Part shown: positions 32,847 to 40,127 of the stretch, one piece after another
Numbering within the stretch: position 1 is the first letter of the stretch
How the letters are laid out: every line of letters starts with the position of its first letter
Assembly (NCBI GenBank): GCA_001940825.1
Contig: MSGT01000072.1
Location: 1 to 52,644 of the forward strand
Direction of reading: 5' to 3'
From: Sphaerochaeta sp. Phil3
GTDB lineage: Bacteria; Spirochaetota; Spirochaetia; Sphaerochaetales; Sphaerochaetaceae
DNA length: 52,644 bases
Notes under the pieces: generated by a model
The model's database searches: none
What the model saw: only the letters and a program-made list of their open reading frames with translations
What the model was told of the DNA's origin: nothing
Program-made: the position numbers and the translations under genes

Positions 32847-33862
32847 AGTTCGTAGGTTTTGGAGAACTCCTTGTAAGGCTCAACCCAGAAGGATACTACA
32901 AATTCCCACAGGCAAACTGTTTCAATGTAGGATATACTGGAGCAGAAGCGAACATAGCGGTTTCTCTTTCATACATGGGTGTTCCAAGCTCTTTCGTCAC
33001 AGAATTGCCAAAGAACGAAATAGCGGATTGCGCCATAAGACGGCTCATGATGTATGGAGTCCAAACCAACGACATAATCAGAAAAGGCGAAAGAATTGGA
33101 GTCTACTACTTGGAGAAAGGAGCCTCTCAAAGGCCCTCGAAGATAGTGTACGACAGGAAATATTCAGCCGTTTCGCAGTCCAAAAGAGAAGACTATGATT
33201 GGGATGCCATCATGAAGGATTCTACTTGGTTCCATTTTACGGGTATCACAGCAGGGCTGAGCCCCAACATGGCGAACATTTGCAAAGATGCATGCATTGC
33301 GGCGCACAAGGCGGGTGCAATGGTAAGCTGCGACCTCAACTACAGGAAAAACCTTTGGTCCCCAGAACAGGCCCAAGCGACGATGAAATCCCTTATGCAA
33401 TACGTGGACATCCTAATTGGAAACGAAGAAGACACCGAGAAAGTCCTTGGGATAAGGGCCGATGACTCTGACATAACGGGCGGAAATCTGAACATTGCAG
33501 GATATGAAAAGGTTGCAAGACAGCTCGTAGACACCTACGGATTCAAGGCGGTGGCCACAACTCTTAGAGGTTCCATCTCCGCATCAACCAACGAATGGTC
33601 GGCCGTCCTATATAAAGATGGAGAGTTCAGAAAATCCAAGAACTACACAATCCAACTTGTAGACAGAGTTGGAGGGGGAGACTCCTTTTCAGCTGGCCTT
33701 ATCTATGGTTTCATGAATGGATATCCAAACCAGAAGACCCTTGAGTTCGCAACGGCGGCTTCGTGCCTGAAGCAGACTATGGAGCAGGACTTCAACCTGT
33801 CGTCTGTAGACGATGTCTTGAATCTAGTCAATGGCAATGGTTCCGGAAGGGTTCAGCGCTGA
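32843..33862 (+). CDS. kdgK: PfkB-family sugar-acid kinase (2-keto-3-deoxygluconate kinase)
   Basis: Ribokinase-fold kinase of 339 aa. KFVGFGELLVRLNP opens the fold, GYTGAEANIAVSLSYMG (about 31-47) contacts the sugar, and the PfkB signature DRVGGGDSFSAGLIYG (about 273-288) holds the catalytic Asp and anion hole. Placed between the KDPG aldolase and a sugar-acid dehydratase, it most probably phosphorylates 2-keto-3-deoxygluconate or -galactonate. GGAGG lies in the end of eda, and the ATG overlaps the eda stop by ATGA, so the long upstream open frame is not used. Confidence 0.9.
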   Translation: MKFVGFGELLVRLNPEGYYKFPQANCFNVGYTGAEANIAVSLSYMGVPSSFVTELPKNEIADCAIRRLMMYGVQTNDIIRKGERIGVYYLEKGASQRPSKIVYDRKYSAVSQSKREDYDWDAIMKDSTWFHFTGITAGLSPNMANICKDACIAAHKAGAMVSCDLNYRKNLWSPEQAQATMKSLMQYVDILIGNEEDTEKVLGIRADDSDITGGNLNIAGYEKVARQLVDTYGFKAVATTLRGSISASTNEWSAVLYKDGEFRKSKNYTIQLVDRVGGGDSFSAGLIYGFMNGYPNQKTLEFATAASCLKQTMEQDFNLSSVDDVLNLVNGNGSGRVQR

Positions 33863-33886
33863 CAAAGGTTTTGAAAGGAGGAGAGC

Positions 33887-35053
33887 ATGAAAATAGAGAA
33901 CATTGAGGTTTTCATCCTCAACACACCATTGGAAACGGTTTTTTCCTACTCGCAGGGCGATGTAGTGAAAAGGAGTTCCGTCATTGCAAAGGTTACTTTG
34001 GAGGATGGAACTACAGGCTGGGGAGAAAGCCTCTGCCATGGACAGCAACCACCAGAAATGGCGGCTTCAATAGTCGAATACTGCTACAAACCCCTTCTGA
34101 TTGGAAGGGATTCTGCGGATATAAGCCCAATATGGGAAAGTCTTTACAACACAACACGCCCATTTGGCACTGCTGGAGCAGTAGTCAATGCGCTGAGCTG
34201 TATAGACATAGCCCTGTATGATTGCCTTGGGAAACAAACGAATCAACCTGTATACAACCTTCTTGGTGGCAAGTACAGAAACAGAATAAAGGCATATGCC
34301 ACAGGCTTCCACTGGAAGAAGGAGAGCAAGTTTCCTGAAAGTTGGATAGAAGAGGCACAAAGACACCTTTCCAAAGGCTTCAAGGGTCTCAAACTCAAAA
34401 CCGGTCACGGAGTTGAGTGGGATGTAAAGAACATCAATGCGGTAAGAAAGTCCATTCCAGACGATGTATTGCTTATGGCTGATTTCAACTGTTCATACAG
34501 CTTTGGCCAGGCGAAGAAGCTTATAGACGGAACGAGGGAAGCGAACATGTATTTCTACGAAGAGCTTCTTGTTCCAGAGGATATGGATGGATACAAAACC
34601 TTACGGTCAATGACATCGGCCTGCATAGCCTCAGGCGAAAACATGTTCACGAAGATACAATTTGCAAAGTGGATGACCAATGGTGCGCTGGATATCTACC
34701 AGCCGGACCTCTGCTCTGCCGGAGGATTCACGGAGATGAAGAAGATCCTTTCCATAGCGGAGGCCACCAACAGCAGAGTCATCCCTCATGTATGGGGCAG
34801 TGGCATTGGATTGGCAGCGGCATTGCAGTTTTTGGCAACTGTACCCAAATGTCCAAACTCAATCTATGGAGACGAACCCCTGCTTGAATTCGACCAAAGC
34901 GAACACCCGTTTAGAACCAAACTAATCAAAGAGCAGTTCGTCCTTAATCCAGACGGATATGTCGACATTCCAAGCAACCCAGGCATTGGGGTCACTGTCA
35001 ACGAAGACTGCATAAAGGAATACGGATACAAAATTTCAACTGCAAAGTTGTGA
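33887..35053 (+). CDS. enolase-superfamily sugar-acid dehydratase (mandelate racemase subgroup)
   Basis: Metal-dependent enzyme of 388 aa with N-terminal capping domain and TIM barrel. Catalytic KxK is in FKGLKLKTGHG (about 162-172). Metal ligands are in MADFN (Asp, about 195), YEELLVPEDM (Glu, about 221) and IASGENMF (Glu, about 247). The DIYQPDLCSAGG Asp and the general-base His in VIPHVWGSGIG (about 299-309) complete the mandelate-racemase pattern. With the kinase and aldolase it should dehydrate an aldonic acid to a 2-keto-3-deoxy acid; which aldonic acid cannot be read from sequence. AGGAGG precedes the ATG. Confidence 0.85.
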   Translation: MKIENIEVFILNTPLETVFSYSQGDVVKRSSVIAKVTLEDGTTGWGESLCHGQQPPEMAASIVEYCYKPLLIGRDSADISPIWESLYNTTRPFGTAGAVVNALSCIDIALYDCLGKQTNQPVYNLLGGKYRNRIKAYATGFHWKKESKFPESWIEEAQRHLSKGFKGLKLKTGHGVEWDVKNINAVRKSIPDDVLLMADFNCSYSFGQAKKLIDGTREANMYFYEELLVPEDMDGYKTLRSMTSACIASGENMFTKIQFAKWMTNGALDIYQPDLCSAGGFTEMKKILSIAEATNSRVIPHVWGSGIGLAAALQFLATVPKCPNSIYGDEPLLEFDQSEHPFRTKLIKEQFVLNPDGYVDIPSNPGIGVTVNEDCIKEYGYKISTAKL

Positions 35054-35076
35054 TTCATAAAAAAAAGGAGAAAAAC

Positions 35077-36075
35077 ATGAAAAAGACTATCGTTTGTCTT
35101 ATGATCGTTGCACTTTCAATGTGCATCGCATTCGCCAACGGCTCCAACGAAGCAACAGGCGGAAAAGTTGTCATAAAAATTGGCAACACCGTAACGCAGG
35201 ACCACGCATGGAATGTCGCAATCGATAAGATGGCGGAACTTGCAAAGGAGTATTCGAACGGTCGTATAGAAATCCAGTGCTATCCAAACAATACACTTGG
35301 AAATGAATCGGACATGATTGAAAGCCTTAGGAATGGAACTCTTCAGATGCAGGTTGCAGACCCTTCGGCCGGTTCAAGCTTCTGTAAGCAGTTCGACCTC
35401 TTCGTCCTCCCCTTCCTGTGGAGGGACAAGGACCATTGGACAAAGGTATTGGACGGACCAATAGGAAAAGAGTATTCAGAGCTCATCGAAAAAGAATGCG
35501 GGATCAAGATTCTTGGTTACTGGGGTGGCGTTTCAAGGAACATCATCTCCACCAAGAAGCAGATAAAGTCCATCGACGATCTCCAGGGCTTCAAGCTTAG
35601 GCTCGCACAGTCGGAGTTGAAGTTCAAGGTTTGGAACGCGGTTGGAGCACTTCCTGTCGCCATCTCACTTTCTGAAACATACTCCGCCATGCAGTCAGGC
35701 GTTTGCGATGGGATGGAAAACGAAATGCCTTCCCTCCTTACAGGAAAGTTCTATGAACCAGCAAAAAACATGACGATGACGGAGCATGAAATCACAGTGA
35801 GACCTCTAATGATCAATGCGGCATTCTACAACAGCCTTGACGATGAATGCAGGGACGCTTTGGATAAGGCGGTTGCTGAAGCAACGATTCTTGCAAGGGA
35901 ACTCGAAGCAAAGGCTGCAGAAGAGGCCAAGAAGACGATGGTTGAGACATACGGAGTACAGGTCTTCGAAATCGACAAGCAACCTCTCATCGACAGAACT
36001 GCAAAGGTCTTTGAGGAGTTTGGAAAGGAAACAGGGCTTACAGACGTCATCGAAGCAATAAAGAACACAAAATAA
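35077..36075 (+). CDS. dctP: TRAP transporter substrate-binding protein DctP
   Basis: Periplasmic binding protein of a TRAP transporter, 332 aa. The signal peptide (MKKTIVCLMIVALSMCIAFA) is followed by NGSNEA. The DctP core contains LGNESDMIESLRNGTLQMQVADP (about 72-94), the LPFLWRDKDHW segment (about 108-118) and the key substrate-carboxylate arginine region GFKLRLAQSE (about 169-178). GGAG lies before ATG at 35077; the frame opens nine codons earlier inside the dehydratase end. In this operon it should capture the sugar acid. A hairpin separates it from dctQ. Confidence 0.93.
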   Translation: MKKTIVCLMIVALSMCIAFANGSNEATGGKVVIKIGNTVTQDHAWNVAIDKMAELAKEYSNGRIEIQCYPNNTLGNESDMIESLRNGTLQMQVADPSAGSSFCKQFDLFVLPFLWRDKDHWTKVLDGPIGKEYSELIEKECGIKILGYWGGVSRNIISTKKQIKSIDDLQGFKLRLAQSELKFKVWNAVGALPVAISLSETYSAMQSGVCDGMENEMPSLLTGKFYEPAKNMTMTEHEITVRPLMINAAFYNSLDDECRDALDKAVAEATILARELEAKAAEEAKKTMVETYGVQVFEIDKQPLIDRTAKVFEEFGKETGLTDVIEAIKNTK

Positions 36076-36107
36076 ACTAAAGGACCAAAGAGGGTTCATT
36101 GGGCTTT

Positions 36108-36142
36108 AGGCCTTGTCAGAAGGCAATTTCCTGACAAGGCCT
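36108..36142 (+). terminator. intercistronic hairpin between dctP and dctQ
   Basis: AGGCCTTGTCAG (36108-36119), 11-nt loop, CTGACAAGGCCT (36131-36142): a perfect 12-bp stem with a weak T-rich tail. Probably tunes dctQM below dctP by attenuation or by protecting the upstream mRNA. Confidence 0.75.
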
Positions 36143-36175
36143 TTACCTTACGAAACTCTCTTTTCTGGAGTCGTT

Positions 36176-36649
36176 ATGAAAAAGATATCAGCGTTTCTGT
36201 CAAAAGCACTTGAAATCATTCTTATGGTTCTTCTGGCTCTTTTGACTCTGTTCACATTCTCTCAGGTTGTATGCCGTTTCGTTCTAAAAGTATCCATTTC
36301 TTGGAGCGAAGAAATAGTAAGGATGACGTTCGTTTGGATGATATTGATAGGTGCTGCCCTTGGGACCAAGGAATGGTCGCACCTTTCCATGGAAATATTC
36401 ACCGACCACTTAAAAGCCTCTGCAAAAAGAAGGCTTATGCTCGTAGTATACGTCTTCGTGTTCGTCATATATGCCCTTTTCTTCTATGCAGGGCTACAGT
36501 ACTGCATCAAATGCATTGGGAAAAGCGCAGTCACGATGCGTGTCCCTTCAAACATTGTCTATTCAGCAATTCCCATAACCTGTCTGATTGGCATGTTTTT
36601 TACAATAGAGCATTTCATTGATGATTTAAAAAAGCCGGAGGCAATATGA
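36176..36649 (+). CDS. dctQ: TRAP transporter small permease DctQ
   Basis: Small membrane subunit of the TRAP transporter, 157 aa with four helices. ALEIILMVLLALLTLFTFSQVVCRFVLKVSISWSEEIVRMTFVWMILIGAALG (about 11-63, given here as the QVVCRFVLKVSISWSEEI region) is the DctQ signature, and the segment WSHLSMEIFTDHLK follows. ATG at 36176 has GGAG upstream. It overlaps dctM by ATGA. It bridges DctP-bound substrate delivery and the large channel subunit. Confidence 0.9.
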   Translation: MKKISAFLSKALEIILMVLLALLTLFTFSQVVCRFVLKVSISWSEEIVRMTFVWMILIGAALGTKEWSHLSMEIFTDHLKASAKRRLMLVVYVFVFVIYALFFYAGLQYCIKCIGKSAVTMRVPSNIVYSAIPITCLIGMFFTIEHFIDDLKKPEAI

Positions 36650-37935
36650 ACATAGCTGTTTTGTTTCTTGGAATGATTGCATTCATGCTCGTTGGAGTGC
36701 CTTTGGTGTTCTCAATCCTTGCAATCTCAATAGTCGTCCTAATGATCTTCACGGGGATTCCACTCTGGCAGGTTGCGCAAAGGTTCTTTGCGGGAGTAGA
36801 CAGCTTCGTACTAACAGCCATACCCTTCTTCCTGCTTGCCGGCAATATAATGAACGAAGGAAAGATCACGGACAAGCTCCTCAACCTATCCGATGCCGTT
36901 GTAGGTCACATAAGAGGAGGACTGGCCCACGTCAACGTTCTTGTGTCGTTCCTGTTCGGAGGGGTCTCAGGCTCCGCTGTAGCCGACACCTCTGGAATAG
37001 GAGCCATGCTGATTCCCGCAATGATAAAGAAGGGATACTCAAAGGAGTTCTCCGTCTCCGTCACTTGCTGTTCATCAGTCCTAGGTCAAATCGTACCTCC
37101 AAGTCTTATAATGATAATCTATGCATCCACTGCAAACACCTCCATTCAGGCGATGTTCATGGCTGGACTGCTTCCTGGGGCTTTCCTTGCACTAATGATG
37201 ATGGTCATTTCCTATTTCTATGCCATCAGGTACAACTATCCAAGAGAAGAGAAGATGACGTGGAAACAGAGGGGAAAGGTTTTCCTCAACTCCATAACAA
37301 CTCTCATTATGCCATTGATAATCATTGGAGGTGTAGTCTCTGGACTTACAACAGCAACAGAATCTGCTGTCATAGCTGTGGTCTACGCCCTTGTAATCAC
37401 GATGTTCGTAGACAAGACGGTAGATCTGCCAAAACTCAAAAAGATTCTCATAACAACTGCAAAAGGAAGTGCCGTGAGTCTTTTCTGCATTGGTGCTGCG
37501 AACGTCTTTGGGTATCTCATGGCCTACTTCAGGGTGAACATACTGGTTTCCCAAATGTTCGCTTCGTTGAATCTTGGAAGAACAGGTTTCATATTCGTCA
37601 CTTTCTTGTTGTTCCTGGTTCTTGGATGCTTCATGGACTCGACACCAGCAATATACATCTTCGTGCCCATAATAGCACCACTTGCAGCCCAGTACGGCAT
37701 ACATCCAATACATATTGGAATGATAGTCTGCCTTACTTTGGCGTTTGGTCTGATAACGCCTCCATATGGGCTTTGCCTACTGCTTTCATGTCAGATTGCA
37801 AAGATAAACCCAAAGGCAGCATTGAAGGATGTTGGAATTATGCTTGCAGGAATCACCCTAGTGTTGATTCTCCTGTTCATGCTTCCTGATGTTCTGCTTT
37901 TCCTTCCTCGCTTGATTTGCCCTGCATACGTGTAG
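36646..37935 (+). CDS. dctM: TRAP transporter large permease DctM
   Basis: Large Na+-coupled channel subunit, 429 aa, about 12 helices. Family marks include AIPFFLLAGNIMNEG (about 57-71), LFGGVSGSAVADTSGIGAMLIPAMIKKGYSKEFS with its GxSGS(A)xAD motif (about 103-136), QIVPPSLIMIIYAS and the second-half LLFLVLGCFMDSTPAIYIFVPI. The translation start overlaps the dctQ stop. Last gene of the sugar-acid operon, which imports by ion gradient instead of ATP. Confidence 0.95.
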   Translation: MNIAVLFLGMIAFMLVGVPLVFSILAISIVVLMIFTGIPLWQVAQRFFAGVDSFVLTAIPFFLLAGNIMNEGKITDKLLNLSDAVVGHIRGGLAHVNVLVSFLFGGVSGSAVADTSGIGAMLIPAMIKKGYSKEFSVSVTCCSSVLGQIVPPSLIMIIYASTANTSIQAMFMAGLLPGAFLALMMMVISYFYAIRYNYPREEKMTWKQRGKVFLNSITTLIMPLIIIGGVVSGLTTATESAVIAVVYALVITMFVDKTVDLPKLKKILITTAKGSAVSLFCIGAANVFGYLMAYFRVNILVSQMFASLNLGRTGFIFVTFLLFLVLGCFMDSTPAIYIFVPIIAPLAAQYGIHPIHIGMIVCLTLAFGLITPPYGLCLLLSCQIAKINPKAALKDVGIMLAGITLVLILLFMLPDVLLFLPRLICPAYV

Positions 37936-37984
37936 TTTTATATCATAAGGCATAAGGCCATTGCATATATTTTGGTTACGTTCT

Positions 37985-38010
37985 GGTTGCAGCCTTCTTT
38001 GGCTACAACC
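37985..38010 (+). terminator. terminator of the sugar-acid operon
   Basis: GGTTGCAGCC (37985-37994), TTCTTT loop, GGCTACAACC (38001-38010), one C-A mismatch, then TCTCTTTTAT. Confidence 0.7.
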
Positions 38011-38079
38011 TCTCTTTTATTGAAAAGTAGGCTTTTTCACACCAAAAACTTATTGAAAAGTTGGTTTTGGAAGCACTAC

Positions 38080-38109
38080 TTGAAGAATCGAAGGCTTTTC
38101 TGATATAGT
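38080..38109 (+). promoter_or_regulatory. promoter of the tRNA-Ser(GGA)/SRP RNA unit
   Basis: TTGAAG (38080-38085), 18-nt spacer, TATAGT (38104-38109), 13 nt before the tRNA. Confidence 0.5.
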
Positions 38110-38122
38110 TTGCAGTGCTATT

Positions 38123-38208
38123 GGAGAGATGTCCGAGTGGTCGAAGGTGCACGATTGGAAGTCGTGTAAGGTCAAAAGCCTTCGGGGGTTCGAATCCCCC
38201 TCTCTCCG
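38123..38208 (+). tRNA. tRNA-Ser (anticodon GGA)
   Basis: Acceptor GGAGAGA/TCTCTCC, discriminator G, anticodon stem CACGA/TCGTG with loop TTGGAAG (anticodon GGA), long variable arm, T-arm with TTCGAAT. No CCA. The SRP RNA begins 13 nt later. Confidence 0.95.
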
Positions 38209-38221
38209 TTTTTTTGTTTTT

Positions 38222-38330
38222 GCCGGAAACAGATTCTGTGCTGCCCGCCGCCACCCAACCCCGCCAGGACCGGGAGGTAGCAACGGTAAGTGGTTGGAGG
38301 GAGAGACGCAGGTGATTTGTTTCCGGCTTT
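38222..38330 (+). ncRNA. ffs: signal recognition particle RNA (4.5S, small bacterial type)
   Basis: About 106 nt. Terminal stem GCCGGAAACA (38222-38231) pairs with TGTTTCCGGC (38318-38327). The conserved SRP54/Ffh-binding core GCCAGGACCGGGAGGTAGCAAC (in parts: GCCAGGACC, tetraloop GGGA, GGTAGCAAC; 38263-38284) matches domain IV with its asymmetric and symmetric internal loops. The tetraloop is GGGA rather than GGAA. A TTTTTCTTTT run follows the terminal stem and ends transcription. The RNA works with Ffh to target membrane proteins. Confidence 0.9.
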
Positions 38331-38354
38331 TTCTTTTCAAAGCTCATGTGCCAA

Positions 38355-38432
38355 TCTAGCCACTCTGGACACTCTTGCCGTTCTAGTCTCTCTAGCCTAT
38401 CTGGACGTTCTAGCCGCTCTAAAACGGTCTAG
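38355..38432 (+). repeat. 9-nt tandem repeat, block 1 (TCT-rich)
   Basis: About eight and a half units: TCTAGCCAC, TCTGGACAC, TCTTGCCGT, TCTAGTCTC, TCTAGCCTA, TCTGGACGT, TCTAGCCGC, TCTAAAACGG, TCTAG. One unit is 10 nt. In frame it reads as a Ser-rich tripeptide repeat after an ATG at 38346, closed by TAG; there is no ribosome binding site. Confidence 0.75.
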
Positions 38433-38451
38433 TTTTAGGAATGCAGAACAA

Positions 38452-38491
38452 TCAGGTGCGGTCAGGTACCATCAGGTACACTCAGGCACTC
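38452..38491 (+). repeat. 10-nt tandem repeat (TCAGGTACNN)
   Basis: Four units in register: TCAGGTGCGG, TCAGGTACCA, TCAGGTACAC, TCAGGCACTC. Confidence 0.8.
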
Positions 38492-38533
38492 TCTAAAACG
38501 CTCTACCTTCATCATGATTCAACGGCATTCAAC

Positions 38534-38587
38534 AGCCCTAAGAGCCCCAACGGTCTCATAAGCCCCAAGAGCCCAAACAGCCCCGCC
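38534..38587 (+). repeat. 9-nt tandem repeat, block 2 (AGCCCCAAN)
   Basis: Six units: AGCCCTAAG, AGCCCCAAC, GGTCTCATA, AGCCCCAAG, AGCCCAAAC, AGCCCCGCC. It lies in a 65-codon open frame (38441-38638) where it reads SPK/SPN tripeptides; coding status is doubtful. Confidence 0.75.
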
Positions 38588-38764
38588 ACACGTCAAAGCA
38601 TACAAAAGCGGCCACCTCTCAAGAAAGGAAGCCGTTGAAAATTCAAGCAAAGCACACAGTGCCCTAGAAAACTTCGCTGGGATTTCTGCCAATATCCCAG
38701 AAGCAAAATGCGGGACAGTATTTGTTATACGCCCGCATGAAGCGACAAAGGAGATTGCAGAAAA

Positions 38765-38990
38765 ACCAAGAAACTTGGTTCGCAGGTATTTGCGATGCAG
38801 TACAAGGAAGAAGGACACAGACAGTACTTTCTGTACGGCTGTGTCCGCACTGACAACGTAATGCCTGCAAAGACCAAGAAACTTGGTTCGCAGGGATTTT
38901 GGCTCAGCTACAAAGATGGGAGCAAGGGACAGTACCTGCTGTACGACCCGAGCGAACCGATGCAGTAGATGACCAAAAGACCAAGAAATT
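38765..38990 (+). repeat. ~108-nt imperfect tandem repeat with ACCAAGAAACTTGGT palindrome
   Basis: The 22-mer ACCAAGAAAC/TTGGTTCGCAGG occurs exactly at 38765-38786 and 38873-38894 (108 apart), and a truncated ACCAAGAAATTAG at 38980 (107 further). Each is followed by a diverged unit with TACAA..AAGG..CAGTAC..TGTACG. The first unit contains hairpin GGACACAG/CTGTGTCC (38813-38846). The third copy runs into the end of the iron-transport ATPase gene. A further copy lies at 7410-7490 on the other strand. Confidence 0.75.
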
Positions 38991-40125
38991 AGAGGACGTG
39001 AACGGAAGCGGCGTCAAATACCAAGTGGCAGGAGTCGCCCACGTTGTAGATCTTCTTGTTCTTTGGATTGTGCTCCTCAAGTTTGACGAGGGTGTCGCCA
39101 ACCTTGACATGGTAGTTCTGGTATGAACCCATGAAACAGGAGAGGACGACCTTGCAAGGAAGACCTCCTTCGTCTGCAAGGCTTGCGGCCTCTGGACGGA
39201 GAACGACGGTGTAGTTCTCGCCAACCTTCATCTTTGGACTCAGCTCGACACGCGTCTTGTTTCCTTCGATATCAAGGACGGCGTAGCCGGAGTCCTCGCC
39301 CAACATCGGGCCGTGGAGGAAGTTGGCTTCACCAATGAAATCGGCTACGAACTCGTTGACTGGGTGGTAGTAGATTTCGTGAGGGGTGCCCATCTGGGCG
39401 ACGACGCCTTTGTCCATGATGATGATCTTGTCGGAGATGGCCATGGCTTCGCTCTGGTCGTGGGTGACGTAGATGGCCGTGATGCCCACCTCCTGCTGGA
39501 TGCGGCGGATCTCGGTGCGCATCTGGACGCGGAGCTTTGCATCAAGGTTGGAAAGAGGCTCGTCGAAGAGAAGGACGCTTGGCTCGATTACAAGTGCACG
39601 GGCAAGGGCGACGCGCTGCTGCTGGCCACCGGAAAGCTGGTTGGTCATGCGGGCCTCCATGCCTGTAAGCTCAACCAAGTCAAGGATCTTCATGACCTTT
39701 TCACGGATGACGTCCTTTGGCATCTTCCTAAGTTTGAGGCCGTATGCCACGTTGTCGAAGATGTTGTAGTGAGGAAGAAGCGCATAGCTTTGGAACACCA
39801 TGGCGGTATCGCGCTTGTTTGGAGTGAGAGCGTTGATAGCCTCGTCTCCAAGATAGATCTCGCCTTCGTCAGGGCTTTCGAAGCCGGCTATCATCCTAAG
39901 GGTCGTGGTCTTTCCACAGCCTGATGGTCCAAGCAGAGTAACGAACGAACCTGGCTCGATCTCAAGGGAGGTGTCCTTGACGGCATAGAAGTCCTTGCCC
40001 GTCTTTGGATCCTTGTAGATTTTGGAGATATGCTCAAGGCGAACGCCTTTCTTGGTCTTTCCATTTGTTTTTTCAGTGGTCTTTTCAATAGTTTTGCCAG
40101 TTGATTTGTCAATAGTGTTTTCCAT
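38989..40125 (-). CDS. ABC transporter ATPase, ferric iron/polyamine type
   Basis: ATPase of an FbpC/AfuC/PotA-type importer, 378 aa. Walker A GPSGCGKT (about 68-75), Q-loop VFQSYALLPH, signature LSGGQQQR (about 163-170), Walker B VLLFDEP, H-loop YVTHDQSEAMA and the C-terminal TOBE-like regulatory domain (about 265-378) are in order. The N-terminus has an unusual Thr/Lys/Glu leader (KSTGKTIEKTTEKTNGKTKK, about 6-25) before the ATPase core starts at VRLEHISK. GGAGG in the end of the permease gene serves as ribosome binding site. The 3' end is invaded by a truncated tandem repeat copy. Confidence 0.92.
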   Translation of the reverse strand: MENTIDKSTGKTIEKTTEKTNGKTKKGVRLEHISKIYKDPKTGKDFYAVKDTSLEIEPGSFVTLLGPSGCGKTTTLRMIAGFESPDEGEIYLGDEAINALTPNKRDTAMVFQSYALLPHYNIFDNVAYGLKLRKMPKDVIREKVMKILDLVELTGMEARMTNQLSGGQQQRVALARALVIEPSVLLFDEPLSNLDAKLRVQMRTEIRRIQQEVGITAIYVTHDQSEAMAISDKIIIMDKGVVAQMGTPHEIYYHPVNEFVADFIGEANFLHGPMLGEDSGYAVLDIEGNKTRVELSPKMKVGENYTVVLRPEAASLADEGGLPCKVVLSCFMGSYQNYHVKVGDTLVKLEEHNPKNKKIYNVGDSCHLVFDAASVHVL

Positions 40126-40127
40126 TA

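Larger units (their letters stand above)
38331..38988. other. 658-nt gene-free region made largely of short tandem repeats
   Basis: From left to right: nine-base repeat (38355-38432), ten-base repeat (38452-38491), nine-base repeat (38534-38587), about 170 nt of unassigned sequence, then a ~108-nt imperfect tandem repeat (38765-38990). No credible gene: open frames lack ribosome binding sites, except for the curious short reading frames noted under the repeats. Confidence 0.6.

Noticed and set aside
38519-38818. 99-codon minus-strand open frame in the repeat region
   Set aside because: It spans repeat block 2 and the first 108-nt unit, lacks a ribosome binding site, and its composition follows the repeats. 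Kept only as repeat sequence.
38355-38990. CRISPR array
   Set aside because: The repeats are 9, 10 or 108 nt, contiguous without unique spacers of equal length, and there are no cas genes in the window.
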